This document shows positions 24,671 through 37,030 of a stretch of DNA of 64,000 nucleotides, piece by piece. Source of the stretch: Azolla pinnata (Eukaryota; Streptophyta; Polypodiopsida; Salviniales; Salviniaceae); NCBI GenBank assembly GCA_037176905.1, contig JBBBWG010008335.1:29017-93016 (forward strand), read 5' to 3'. The notes below the pieces were generated by a model. It searched no databases, was not told the DNA's origin, and worked only from the letters and a program-made list of their open reading frames with translations. Every line of letters starts with the position of its first letter. Position 1 is the first letter of the stretch. The translations under genes were made by a program, and so were the position numbers.

Positions 24671-27314
24671 GTTGCCCCTGCTTCCTGGTCGATCCATTCT
24701 GGTGAGAACCTGACATTCCCCCACCCAGGTCAAGAGATGCTAGACCCATTCGTTTTTCCCCCCACTTCCTAGCGCTTTGATGGACCCTCGGATTTTCTTT
24801 CTCCTCGCCAGATGACGACCACGTCCTGCCATTATGAATCCTGCATCTGGCAATCCTAGTGGGCAATACATATAGATCCAGATGTCCAGACCGATTCCTG
24901 ATTTCCGACGAGAGCATTTCGTGTGCTGTTTGTTCTGGGCCCCGCAATTCATCGACATTTACGTGTGATCCCATGTACATGCATGCATTGATGGCCCCAG
25001 AACGAAACGCGTGCGCGCACATACACATTGGGCAGTACAAAAAATTGGGGCGCTGGAATCGAAAGGCACGTTATGGTCATTATGAGTTTCAGGATGTTTT
25101 CGTTCTGTACATGTAGCTGTTGGTTGATCACGTTATCTAGATCCAGCCTTTGGCCCAACAATCCTATCGTATTATCCTCTCCGCTTTTGAATGAGCTCAC
25201 CGTGGAATGACTAAACACGAATTTGAGACGTTTCTCTTTTATTCGTCGATCTTCCCATATATGTTTGCTTGGATCCCACTTTGTCACGGATCATCAATTC
25301 ACTATCTTTATCGAGAAGGGCACACTTTGCAGTATCATCGCCTGATGGCTAAAGGCTATATATAATGTAACTTATGCCCAAAAGCCAACTCTTTTAAGCT
25401 TTTGGAGGGGGCTCAAATCTAAGAATCCCCCACTTTGGGATAAATCACTCGAGGTTTGGGGACAAAATCGTTCACGCATTGCTCATTAATCCAAGCATTC
25501 TAGGTTTATGACAATGGTTTTTGACACAGCGGTCAAGTATAGGGTGAGGCTTGTAATGACCTTTATAATCACTTTAATGATCTGTTTTAGTCGCTTTAAT
25601 GTACCCAAAAATGTCAAACTGCCCAAAAGCCACATCTTTTTCACCTTGAGTAACGCCTAAGGCTTTTGGGGGATTTGAATCATAGCTCCCTCACTTATGT
25701 CATGCTGCTTGAGTAATCATACTGGACTCTAAAGTAAAAAACTCGATGAGTCAGGGCATATATCAAATCTGATCATTCATCTCAAAGTTTTACATTTGCT
25801 ATTCCTATATTCCAATATGTGTTTTGACAACCTTTACATCAAGAGAAACCTTTTTTTCAGAACGATTCGTATTTTTCAAAGTCCTCGCTTTAATCAATGA
25901 TCTATTTCGCCCACTACACACCAATCATGCCATATGAGTGAAATGCACAACATAAATAATCTCAGTATAAAAGTCATATGGATGCATGTCATGGCTAACA
26001 AACGCATCCAAAAATAACGAGCACTGATTGACAGCTGCCCTGGTTCAGCCATTGGTTTGCATCAAACTGTTGCTTCAGAGGTAGCGCAAGTCCTCACCAA
26101 AAGATTTCTTTCCTGGTCTTTTCTGGTCAATGATGCATTTCCATCACTTACCCCATTCTTAACGGCATTGGAGGGATATGACTGAAGGAATTGCCACTCC
26201 CATCTATGAGTGGAATGAGGATGACCTTATCAAGGCATCTGCTGCTGTCCTTGGATTCTTTCACTGCTTGCATAGCAGAAAACTTGATTGAAGATGATCG
26301 CAGGCAGCAGTCGTGGCCCGTGGGTGAAGCATAAAAGAGATAGTGAGGTTGGACTTGAAGATGGAGATGGCTTTATCGAGAAGCAATCACCACCATGGTA
26401 ACTTATTTTCGGTATTCCACAACTTTTTTTCAATCAATGAGGGAATTTAGGACCACAAGGGGACCTCGCTGTCTGTAAGACAACTGCCTTGTTTTGGGGG
26501 TCGCATACTACTCTCGCATCACTGTAATGCCACGAAATGGAGGACAGCAACATGTTACCACACAATGATCACCCAAATGAATCGAGCAGGCTTCGCATGA
26601 AATGTGAAAGAAATTCTCGATCAATGCATGCACAAAGTTACACGCTTGGCTCATAGAAGGACTCAGAATACGTGGTTGTCAATTCAGCTCGAAGGACGAG
26701 TCTCGAAGGACGGACTCGTCGGCATGCAACAGCTTTCTCCTGTAGTTCGAATGATAAAGGGCTCCTGCAAAACTCAACAAGACATTATTTGCGAAAAACA
26801 TTTTGCAGCAACCCAACATATGCGTTTGTATCACTAGCAAGAAACCATTGGATTTTGGACGGCATTGTAATGCAAGATGCAAGAAAATGGTCTATTGCTT
26901 TTGTGTGCAATTCATTATAGAACCAAAGAATCTGACAGGGATCCCCATGTATGTACATTTCGCGTTCTAGATAAAGATGTTGAATAATATTATCACCATA
27001 AAAAGAGACTTTCACCAGGCAAAGCGCCAAAAGCTTGTAAAAGTGGGCACTACATTCATGTCAATTTTGTTCTAACAAATTATAGGGACAGAAGTGCCTG
27101 CACAGGCAGAGAGCAATCTTAGAAATTAGAATGACATTTACACATAGGGGACTAGGCCCAAACTATGATGTACATAAATATGACGGCCTGAGACCGGGGC
27201 TTCAAATTTGCATGGAACATTGGACATGGGTGACACTGATCTGACCTAGAGATCTCTACTCTTTTTGACTTCAGACATCTGATGCCAACCAATGCATTCA
27301 CATGCATATATCTA

Positions 27315-27345
<31 letters not shown>

Positions 27346-27780
27346 ATTACATTTACGTCCTTTCATCTATCATTGCACATGGAGGGGTTAAGCAGTAACC
27401 CCCATTTTGTTTGCCATGGCAAGGTTAAGAACCTTGAAAAACATATAGTATGTCCTCTTGCAAATGTTTGTAGAGGTGCCTAAAGACAAAGATGAGGTAA
27501 ATTAGATTTTAGGTCAGCCACACAGACAAGTTTCTCGTTATACATCACATATGGAAAGGAATTGTGAAAATGTTTGACCTTCATTATGCATCATATACAT
27601 AGAGTGTGTGAGAGTGAGACAGAGAGAGAAAGAGACAGAGAAACTTCTACATACTTTAATGTTATGCATAATATAGACATTGAAATGAGGATGCATTTTC
27701 TTCTCTCTAATAATTCATGATCGGCTATTCGGACCTAGACTACTGCAGCTGTAACCCTACAGTAAATAAATTTAGTTAGC
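24671..27780. other. Gene-poor intergenic stretch
   Basis: No supported gene. Two related stem-loop elements lie at 25377-25406 and 25622-25670 (arms CCCAAAAGCC and GGCTTTTGGG). A (TA)n/(GATATA)n microsatellite is at 27307-27343 and a (GA)n-rich stretch at 27612-27637. The last several hundred bases hold the likely 3' UTR of DMC1, which is read leftward. Confidence 0.5.
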
Positions 27781-30700
27781 TTAATCCTTCACATCCAAGA
27801 TTCCTCCTGGCGTGATCTGGAACACGTACAATCTGAAGAGTTCCGATCAAGGAATCATCCGACATGCATCTCATGGCAACAGATTCACAAAACTATGGTA
27901 ATATATGTCTATATATACATATATATTATTTTAATTCAATGCTAACTGCAGGCAGACAACAAACGATGAAACAATATACATCAATATGAAGTACATATAT
28001 CATGTGTGTGTGGATGTATATGAACGATACATATAATATATATCCTGTGCGCACAGACACACACACACACACACAAGAATAGGCCAGAGAAACTTTTGTA
28101 AAATTCTGACACATGATATAAGTTGCACAGAAAGGGGATAAAAGTGTATATATCTATCTATGTGCATGTATATATATAGTATAAAATTGAGCACAGTGAC
28201 AGGCAATCAAATATTGGGGAATCTTTTCAATGAGATGTTATCCAAATTGAACATAAAAAGTGCTTTCCTTTATAAAAGGATATTGCTTCTGCTTCAGGTA
28301 AGTTTGGGGAGTCGAAGACCTTGCAGATTCGTTGCTCCCCTTTGCCTTTCCTGAACATGAGTCTCACAGTAGAAGCATGAGCCAAGACATGACCACCCGC
28401 AGGCTTCTTTGGATCGGCAAGGAATGTGCCGCCTCCGGGATCAGCAATCACTGCATCGAAGCATGTGTGTGTGTGTGGGTATTTGTGTATGAATATATAT
28501 GTGTACATTAGACAATTTGTTCACTCTTTTTGAGAAACATAAATAAATTTGCCTTGGTTTCCTCATCTTACCTTACCAGTTTAGAAGTCCCGACTTATAA
28601 AAATGTTGGATGTCGGAGAATCTATATATATATATATATCATTTGCATGACACAATGTTTCTGACATGAGGACATAGTATTCTCTACAAAGTGCATCATC
28701 TCATGAGCTGATTACAAAGCATTACATCGATTTTATTACCGATGCATACCCCGCAGTAAATTAATAAAGAACTGAAATGATGATGATGTTATAAATATGA
28801 GTTATATTGGTTCATCATCTTGCTAGTTTGTTCTACACTATTTAAATGCACAATCCTCTTCAAGTTTTGCACTCTTCAGCATTGTTCCGAATAATTTTCT
28901 CTATGGATTTGTCTCCTTCTTACTATGAATAATATATATTCAAAAGCCAAGTTCATGGCAGAACTTACATTTTACCTAATTGTATTGTTGAGAAAATAAA
29001 GGATCTCACATATATAAACAAATAACTTAAATTTCAGAGATTCTATAGGCGAGATTATTTTAGAATGACCATTAACTAGCTGAAGCAATCACCTTGATTT
29101 GTCATATACACTGCAACATTGAACTCCTCGGCAATCTTGATTAATCTAGACAACACCTGAGCTAATTTTTGCTGAAAATTCCAAAGTTCAAATACCCTCT
29201 GAAGCAACTGTTTGGATCTTTAATCAATTTTTAATTACAACCGTTAAATATTACAAGTAGTGCTTCGGGTATAATATCATTACCTGTCTCTCTGCAAGCT
29301 CTCCACGACCACTAAAGTCTACTCGGAATAATGCAGTGATAGAATCTATAATCTGTTTTATTTGAAAATTTATATATGCATATAAGTGAGAAAATACAGA
29401 AAGAAAACATATGTAACAAAGTTTAATTACCATACCACGAGGCGAAATGGTTCTTCTGATAATTTTGCAGCAAGTCCGAGAAGGAGGCTAAACTGTTGTT
29501 CATGAGTATATGCTCGAGCATAAATAATCTACACATATGTCAGTTATTCCTCATTCAAATTTGCACCAGCTAGCTAATTAGATCAATATTACAGTATATT
29601 CCTACATATTTGGTAGCCCAAATAAATATACGTAGTCTAAAATAGTTATAGTTGAGAAATTTTCAGGAGTTAAAACAGTGTACATTATCAAGCACTGCTG
29701 TTGGATCCAATCCAAACCGTTCAGCTATTGGGAATATGCGATCTGGCCGACTAATCACAATTGGTGAGTTAAAGATACCTCTTCCATTAGAGTTTAAAAA
29801 GGAATACTATATTGATTGCAAAATCACCTGATTATGCTATACTGATTTCTGTTTCATAAACATCCCAAAACCAGAATCATAGAGATGTACATGAAAGACT
29901 ATTGAAATATAGACTCAATGTGGCCACTTCAAGTTCTGCTAAGCTAGTTCAAGGATACAATGTGCCTTCAGTATCAATAAAAGCCACCTTTCCATTTCCC
30001 CCACGCATTGAGAGAGGAAGCTGAGAATTTATAACACTAATACAGATGATTCTTTGTACTGTAAAGATTCATTTGAATAAGCGGACTAAATCTTATCGAC
30101 AAGTTACAAATTTTAACCTGTGTTGACACACATAACGTATGAGCCAACTGAGTCTTTCCAGTTCTGCATGAAGAAACATAAATTTATATTTTTAACTGGG
30201 ATCAAATTAATGAGTAACAATCTGATATTCAATCACAATAATAACTTGCAAATGGATTCATGAGCAGGCTATACATTACCTGAACTCTCCAAAAGCTTCA
30301 GTAATTGCTAGGGTCTCTATTCCCCCTTCACAAATTATCATAACATTATGTATATGAAGATTTATGTAAATTAATAAGCAACGAATTGGAGCAGAGCCAA
30401 TTGATTCGTGAAGTAGTCTTATCATAGTAAAAGAACATATAATTTATATAAGACATTCGTACCACCAAGAACATTGTCCAAGGATTGAGAACCAGTAGTT
30501 ATGCGGACGACAGATTTACGCTGAGAGTTAAATATGCAAAATAAACATTTTTATAACATCTCTTCTCGTATAATAATATAGTTTAGGAAATTTCAAATCT
30601 GCCGAATTGAACAGAATCTGAGGGAATACAAAAGATGTAATATTGGAGCAATGAGAGTATAGTTTAGATTTTTTAGACCTTACCCTATTAAGGATCTCAT

Positions 30701-31815
30701 TCCCTGTTACATATCCGAAATGCTGAATAATCATAAATCAGTGTATGATTAGTTCAAAAACTGTAAAAATGTGTCTAGCTATCACATGATGGATTGCTAC
30801 ATAACGACTAGTGTCATGAAATAGCTGTAATAAAATATCTTACCACTAATCTCTCTGTTGCTTCCACTATCTTATCGACTTTAGCCTCAGACAACCCTTT
30901 GATGGCTGTAAGGGTCTAAACACTCAAGTAAAGAGCAACTTGCGTACTCAGAATCAAGGCAGGGCCTCGAGAGTAATTCATTAGTTCTAGCGACATATAT
31001 GTATGCATGTATATCTAAGAGTGAACCTTTTTCGTTTGCATTAAGAGTCCATTACAAGTGTAAATTCCAGCATCTTGTAACTTCTTTATATCTCCAGCGT
31101 TGATTCCATGAGCAGTGACTGTAATATTGTAATCACCATGACAAACAAGTATGAATACCAGGACACAAACATCGCAAAAATGAAACGGATTTGTATTTAC
31201 AGGACTAATGTTGCGGGATAATCAACAATAGGAAATCAAGATGACATAAGAATTGAGAGAACTAAAAGAATAATGGAAGAATGGGAAATCATATCAAGAA
31301 GATTTTTGTATGTTAATTGGTATAAACAAAAGAAAACTGACCTCAAATTAATAAACGAATTTGTATACTACTCATAAGAATATAATAGATTAGAACCAAC
31401 GAGACACTAACACCATCACGAATTGATCGGTTCTTGTTTATGTATGATGCCACATAAAAAGTAGGTATTTGAGAACAAATAAGTACCAGGTATTTGTGTG
31501 GTTAAAAAAGGTCATAGAATGCAGAAAAATGTGAAAATACGAGTTTTTCAAACTACAATTCAGGGAGTATTATTAAGCAGTAGTATTTTGTGCAGACGTT
31601 TCTCAATCAGTTCAAAGGCATCATCTTCCTCATCAGCATCCAAGGACTCTACCAGAGCAGCACGATCTTCCCTGGTAGAATGAACAAAAAATCAAGCATT
31701 TACATAGAATCAGATCAATAACATAGGAACTATATTTCTTCGTATGGAAAAACTTGCATTTTTTATGAAGTTACTTGTAAACAAAATGCACTCACATGTA
31801 CTCAACAACATCCAT
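27781..31815 (-). CDS. DMC1: DMC1 meiotic recombinase (RecA/RAD51 family), complete
   Basis: Fifteen coding exons in order: 31796-31815, 31598-31671, 31027-31118, 30844-30915, 30685-30723, 30463-30520, 30280-30325, 30118-30163, 29959-30020, 29684-29750, 29436-29528, 29284-29352, 29093-29171, 28284-28450, 27781-27825. Sum 1029 nt, 342 aa; Arabidopsis DMC1 is about 344. Domains: acidic N-terminus, helix-hairpin-helix region ([14 protein letters not shown] and [15 protein letters not shown], about 34-80), Walker A GEFRTGKT (131-138), Walker B LVIID (222-226), then [12 protein letters not shown] and the end [16 protein letters not shown]1 forms filaments on single-stranded DNA and drives strand exchange between homologues in meiosis. 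[10 protein letters not shown] and [16 protein letters not shown] fit DMC1 better than RAD51. The first exon is 20 nt (MDVVEYM) with a strong GTGAGT donor; the exon-2 donor (C|GTCTGC) is weak but restores the frame. Two introns look U12-type, see findings. Confidence 0.93.
27826..28283 (-). other. Candidate AT-AC U12-type intron (last intron of DMC1)
   Basis: Read on the minus strand the intron opens with ATATCCTTTT directly after ...GAAGCAGAAGCA (EAEA) and ends ...TTGTAC before GTGTTCCAG (VFQ). ATATCCTTT is the U12 donor consensus. TTCCTTGAT (27846-27854), a full match to the branch-site consensus TTCCTTRAY, places the branch A 21 nt from the intron end. No GT-AG choice joins EAEA to the conserved FQITPGG end in frame. 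Confidence 0.85.
29751..29958 (-). other. Candidate GT-AG U12-type intron of DMC1
   Basis: On the minus strand the donor is GTATCCTTGAAC, matching the U12 GT-subtype consensus GTATCCTTT at 8 of 9 bases. The 3' end carries ATCTTTAAC, 7 of 9 matches to TTCCTTRAY, with the likely branch A (29769) 18 nt from the TAG end. It splits the codon for Phe in TEGTF|RPDRI. Confidence 0.65.
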
Positions 31816-34800
31816 TCTTTTCTCGTGGAATTATGTTAAACGTGACCTTTGTGATGATGGCTATGAAACCTATAAAAATTAAGAAACAAACACAGAAAGC
31901 TTCAACATCATTCCAATACATTTTAAAAGAAATGCAAATTCACTGAAAAATCTCACTGATAATGCAGTTGAAATACTGAGTTAAAGCTTAGATATTGTCC
32001 TACGAGCCTGAAACTATGAGAAATTATGATGCATTTCCATCCTTCCACAAGAAAGAAAGGAAAGAACAAAGACAGAAAGAAGAAAGATAAAAAGAAAGAC
32101 ATAAGGAAAGAAAGAAAGAAAATGCCGTTCAAGAGAGATAAATCCTTCAATGGGACAGAAACCTGTATTTTTCACAAAAATAAATGCAAAATTAGAGTTC
32201 AAAAGAGCAATATGAACTATTTGGCAATTGCCAGGTTACAACAATTTTCCTATGTACATAACATAAATATGGAAGAACATTTCCACGTTTTTAGGCCAAA
32301 TACCTATACCGGCCTTATAAATCGCCTGGTAAGTAAAGGTAATCTTATTTTGAGGATTAACCTGGCGGAAATAAACGTTTCTAAAGGTTTTCTGTATCCT
32401 GAAAAGCTCGAAAGGAGATTCACAGTTATGGAACGAATGACAGTTTCAGAAACCGTTGACATAAACTTTAAACTGTTTAATATGTCAAATCCTATGAAAA
32501 TAATAGAGTTTTTTCATGAAAAGTATAAGATCTTACTGATTACGAAGTAAAATGTACAGAACTAGTTTGACATCAAATAAGCGAGGATTAGAATAGTTAT
32601 GATCGATATGCAAGATCGTGTCTTTTTTAGCAATGCCAGGGAATTTCGAGATCAGGCTGCTAGCCAGATTAAATACAAAACAACTCAAAAAAGCAAACTT
32701 GGTTTCATTGATGTAGCAAAACTGTGGGTTTTTGAGCGATTCAGAAGACAGTGAAGGAGACATTTACATGAATCATCCATTTACAGGTTAAGAAATCAAA
32801 ATGCCATCGAAAAGAATCAGTTGTGAAACAAAGAAGCAGAATCATGCATATGTATGTTTGAACGTTGATATCAAATATACTGGGCGGAAATCTGTCTAGT
32901 TAGATACAAGGAGCATGGAAAAAGAAAAGTTTCATTCCTTGAGCTTGTCTCCTGATGATACATCAAAGAAGAAAGGAAAGAAACGAAAAGAAAATGCATA
33001 TACCAGCAGGTGTTGACTGTCGGATTCAGATATTGCCAGAAGGCCTGTATCGGTGTGAGGAGATAAATAAAAACGAAGAGAAAGCAAACTTTCGTTACAT
33101 TGAGGCGCATGACGATCGTCAAGAAGAAGAAGAAGAAGAAATGCAGAAGGGAGGGGAAGAAGGAGAGAAGGAGATGAGCGATGGAATTCAGTGAAGAACA
33201 ACTGATCGAAGAGAAGACGAAACAGACCTGGTTCTCGGTTACGAAGCAACGCCCTTCGGAGTGCAGCTCCAGTTTCCACTTTCAAACATTCAAAAGAAGA
33301 AGAAGAAGAAGATAATAGAAGCGTTTTAAAACCCTTATTAAACATTCATGACAAATTAAACGTGATCACAATGGCTTACATGATGATGATCATAAAATGG
33401 TGTAACCAAAACTGATCCGGAAGCTCGGTAATCGGCAATGGATCGACCAAAAACAGTCCTTCATCGGAAGGAACCAAACTAGGTTTCAAGCTCAGCTCCG
33501 TCTCGAATCGCATCGGCTAGTATATCGACGAATCGGTGAGCTCAAATCAACCTGTCGTTTCAAAACCTCGAATCTAGTTCTCGCTAGGGATTACGGTGCA
33601 CGAGATGTTGCAGCATCCGTTATAGTCGATCCGTTATGTTGCAGCATCCGTTGATCGGTTAAGCGTGTGGTTCCCTGCCGATTATTGCTCGATGGACAGT
33701 TACCATCCGATTCGGCGACAGGCCCATTGTATGGATATGCTTGCTGCTGAAATGGCACCTACGATCCGCAACACAATCGAATCTTTCCTTTTTCCTTTTT
33801 CAATTGCTTTGTAACCACTTTGGCCAAACAGTTTGCTTTGGTAGACCTTATCCTCTCCCTGCTTTCTTTTTGTACTGCCCTTCCTTCCCTTTGGGTCTTC
33901 ATTGTTTACCCCTTGTGCCACCAGCTCACGTCAAACTTAGTGGGAAATTATTCCATGTCCCCATATCCCTACATGCGACACGGAAACCATTTCGAGGGTG
34001 GAAGGACGTATCCAATCCTTAGCAAGGTATTTTATTGAGCAGTACATAGAAGCGATGCTCTTTATTATCATCTCGACGACTTTCTTTGTAACAATCGAGC
34101 TGTGTGCGGCATCTCAATTGCGTAATCAATCCAACGCAGTACTTGTGCAATTCTAAATTAGGTCAGGGCTTCCAATGGTTCCAAACCCTTGATTTAACTA
34201 ACCGCTTTATTCGAGGTAGAAGTGGGACACGAAACTCTTCGCAACGATTTCCACATTCGGTAGGTGTCGTGTAGATCCGAACCATGCGCACGACCACTCT
34301 AGCAATGCGCCATTCATGTATATGGAATAGGGAACGATTTCGCATCTGTCAGTTGGGAGTTTTTGCCATCGATTCCTTCCTAAACCCACCTTTAATCCTT
34401 TGAGAAGATAGATATATCGCTTACATGATCTCAGCGGCGATGGGTGTCGAAGCGTTTGAGGAGCGCAAAACACCGATGCATACACACACATTACGCGAGG
34501 GCAAGAGAGATAGAGCGGCCGTGTAGAATCGATCAGCGTGCAAACTTATGCCACGGGTATTCTAATGCGCATTAACGCTCGGTAGCCCATCTGCAAAAAA
34601 CAAAAAACAAAAGATATACTCGACGTAATATGGATCCAAATTCAGGCGCATGTCGCATCCAAGAAGTGCATATACCGCGCCAACGATTCGATGGAGAGCA
34701 ACATTGCAGGTGCCATATCTACATAGTCTATTACCCATTCCATTTCATTCGCATGCGATGAGGAATCCAACGATAGGTGCCATTATCTACATAGCCTATA

Positions 34801-35271
34801 TTGCCCCATTCCATTTCACTCGCATGCGCGAATGCATGCAGGCATGCATGAATATCATCGAACGCGGGCGCATGATGCGGGCAGGGCGGATTGCAATTGC
34901 ACTTACATGTCGGGCACGAGCGCGTAGATACGAGGAAATCGCGATATTGCTCGTCGAAAGAAAAAGAAGAAGAAGACGAAGAAGAAGAAGAAGAAGAAGA
35001 ATCGGCCTTTTTTCGCTTCCACTACCCCCCACTATCGATTCGTATATGAGCCCACCCAAATGTGTTTCGCCGTGTTGTGTGTGTGTGTGTGTGTGTGTTT
35101 TACCCATTTCCGCTGATAACAAGCCACTTCATCTACACAATTTTCCTTTCATCTCTTCTTCTTCTTCTTCTTCTTGCTTCTTGCTTCTTCTTCTTCGCGA
35201 CATGGTGATCAGTTCGAGCCCGTGATCGGTAGCATTTTGGCTCGTTCCGATTGCTTCGTTCTCGCCACGAG
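31816..35271. other. Intergenic between divergent DMC1 and GLUTAMINE DUMPER genes
   Basis: Contains the DMC1 upstream region. A possible DMC1 5' UTR or leader exon lies around 33190-33345 on the minus strand, ending at a CCAG|GTCTGT donor, but its phase does not fit as coding sequence. A 174-codon open frame at 32026-32550 plus is Lys-rich and unlike any family I know. (GAA)n runs occur at 33120-33140 and 34964-35002, (GT)n at 35074-35099 and (CTT)n at 35156-35197, just before the dumper gene. Confidence 0.5.
34708..34829. repeat. Tandem duplication, period about 67, upstream of the GLUTAMINE DUMPER gene
   Basis: Copies starting at 34708 and 34775 share AGGTGCCATxATCTACATAG, CATTCCATTTCA and TCGCATGCG. 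They lie about 450 bp upstream of the start codon, within the probable promoter. Confidence 0.85.
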
Positions 35272-35512
35272 ATGGTTTCCCCGCCGTCGATGCTCGTCCG
35301 CCCGCAAACCGTGATGATCAACGAGTCGGCCGTGCATTACGCGCACGAGGGCTCGCCGATTCCCTACCTCTTGGTCGGGATCGCGGCGATGCTCGCCCTC
35401 ATCGGCGTGTCTCTCCTCATCTTGGCTTGCTCGTATTGGAAATTCGTCGGCTACAACGGCATCCTTCTCGCCCCACAACAGCCCCAACAACAACAACAAC
35501 AACAAGCGCCGT

Positions 35513-35546
<34 letters not shown>

Positions 35547-35802
35547 GAATCGACCGCGAGAACACCATCTACAACTATCTTCGATCCACACGAATAATGC
35601 CCTCGATCGAGACGATGCTGATGATCGCGATGATGCGGAAGCTTCATCCTTGAAGAAGAGCCGGGCGCTCGATCCTTGCCCTCCGGATCAGGTCTCGTGC
35701 CGCCTCGTCGTCATCATGGCCGGCCATCACACCCCCACCTTCCTCGCCCAACCCATCGCGCTGAAAGAAGACCAATCCCCGCCCTCCGATCCTGGCATAT
35801 GA
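35272..35802 (+). CDS. GLUTAMINE DUMPER (GDU) family protein, intronless
   Basis: Single open frame of 176 codons. One membrane helix at about residues 30-56 (PYLLVGIAAMLALIGVSLLI then LACSYW) is followed by a cytosolic tail with the family's signature VIMAG motif (residues 147-151, in VVIMAGHHTPTFLAQPI). GDU proteins are small plant single-pass membrane proteins; overexpression in Arabidopsis increases amino-acid export, and the VIMAG motif binds the E3 ligase LOG2. The tail carries poly-Gln and poly-His runs (about residues 71-91) encoded by CAA and CAT repeats, then an Asp/Arg-rich stretch (LDRDDADDRDDAE). The start is the first ATG in frame (35272); the frame itself is open slightly further upstream. 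GC-rich, unlike the flanking DNA. Confidence 0.93.
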
Positions 35803-37030
35803 TGTAAATGGAACCTCTCTGTTCTTTGTTTGGGGTGTGTTATGTATGTATATATATATATGTATATGTATGCACGCATTTATATAACCAACATCACGCT
35901 CAATTGCTCGCAACCGTAATCCGATACTCGCCATACACATCACATTTTTCACTAACCTTATGTACATGTGTGTATGTATGTCGATCGATTTTGTTGTTGT
36001 TGTCGTTGCCTTTATTTGTACCTAGCAATAGCAAAGAGGGGCATTTTGAAGAATGGGTGCGTCGATGCAAGAATCGCGATCTTTCTTGTTCCGCTGCGTA
36101 TTATTGGGCGATGTGATCTTCGTCCCAATCTGCCATTCATTGCGAGTTTTGGTTGGAACCGATGCCGAAATTCGTCCAGCTCGATGGCTTGCCTACCAAG
36201 GAGTCGATTATCATGGCTAAGGATGTCGCGATTGTGCCATTAGATAGCCCTTCCGAGTAGTGATAAAAGGATCATCCCCATTCATTAGAAGAGCCAGATC
36301 GACTATACTGTGACGCCATCAATCTTGCTATACTATTTCCGGAGTGCGAAGTACTCTTTTCTGATTCGTGTATTATACGCTCTCGGCTAGGTTTTTGAAA
36401 ACCTCCAATTAGTAATCTAAACATCCACTTGTTGAATCTCCAGATCTTGCGCCGCTACAACTCGTCTAAGCATAAAACAAAGTATTGCCATTTTCATTAC
36501 TCGTGAAAAGATCCTGTAGAAGTTGTCACCGTCTTCCTATCGGAAACCCTTTAAATGTGGGATTCGCTGATTCGCAACTATTTCTGACCTTACGATGGGA
36601 TTCGGTGCTTCAAAGATCAATCGGAGCCACAAAACATATCTACAAAAGGGCATAGAGATTTTGGGTAGATGTGGAATTATGGCCTAAGCTTTGCTGTCCT
36701 TTGACAAGAGTCATTCCAGGACTCTCTGTTTGCTAGCTATTGGCCAAGATGCAGAGCCAAACTCGGCGACATTTTCTATGTAGAATGGATGAAGTGAATA
36801 CTTCTTTGGATGAATGATCTATTGGTCGGTCTTAGAGGTTGAGTAATAGTTAAGCAAAAGATAGGCAAAATCGGATGAAAGATCGGTTGGTTGGTGTCAG
36901 AGGCCAACAACTAGCTAAGCATGAGAAATATTCTTACTAATGCGAACAAAAGTTGAGGCGGTTTAGAATCCCTAATAACGTCGTTAAGAAAGCCACGACG
37001 ATTGAAGAATGCTTCTAGCATCGTTCAGAC
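35803..37030. other. Intergenic, 3' region of the GDU gene
   Basis: Likely 3' UTR after 35803, with a (TATA)n/(TGTA)n patch at 35842-35872. No gene recognised in the remainder, where open frames are short and lack family motifs. Confidence 0.45.

Noticed and set aside
23274-24713. A 479-codon plus-strand open frame
   Set aside because: Most of it is (ATGT)n repeat translation, and its start overlaps the first exon of the RING gene on the other strand. No domain.
32026-32550. 174-codon plus-strand open frame in the DMC1 upstream region
   Set aside because: AT-rich, Lys-rich start from an AAAG repeat, no recognisable motif, no clear promoter or splice support.
33741-34038. Plus-strand frames with a hydrophobic stretch (LILSLLSFCTALPSLWVFIV)
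   Set aside because: No ATG in the better frame, no splice partners found and no family recognised. Left as intergenic.
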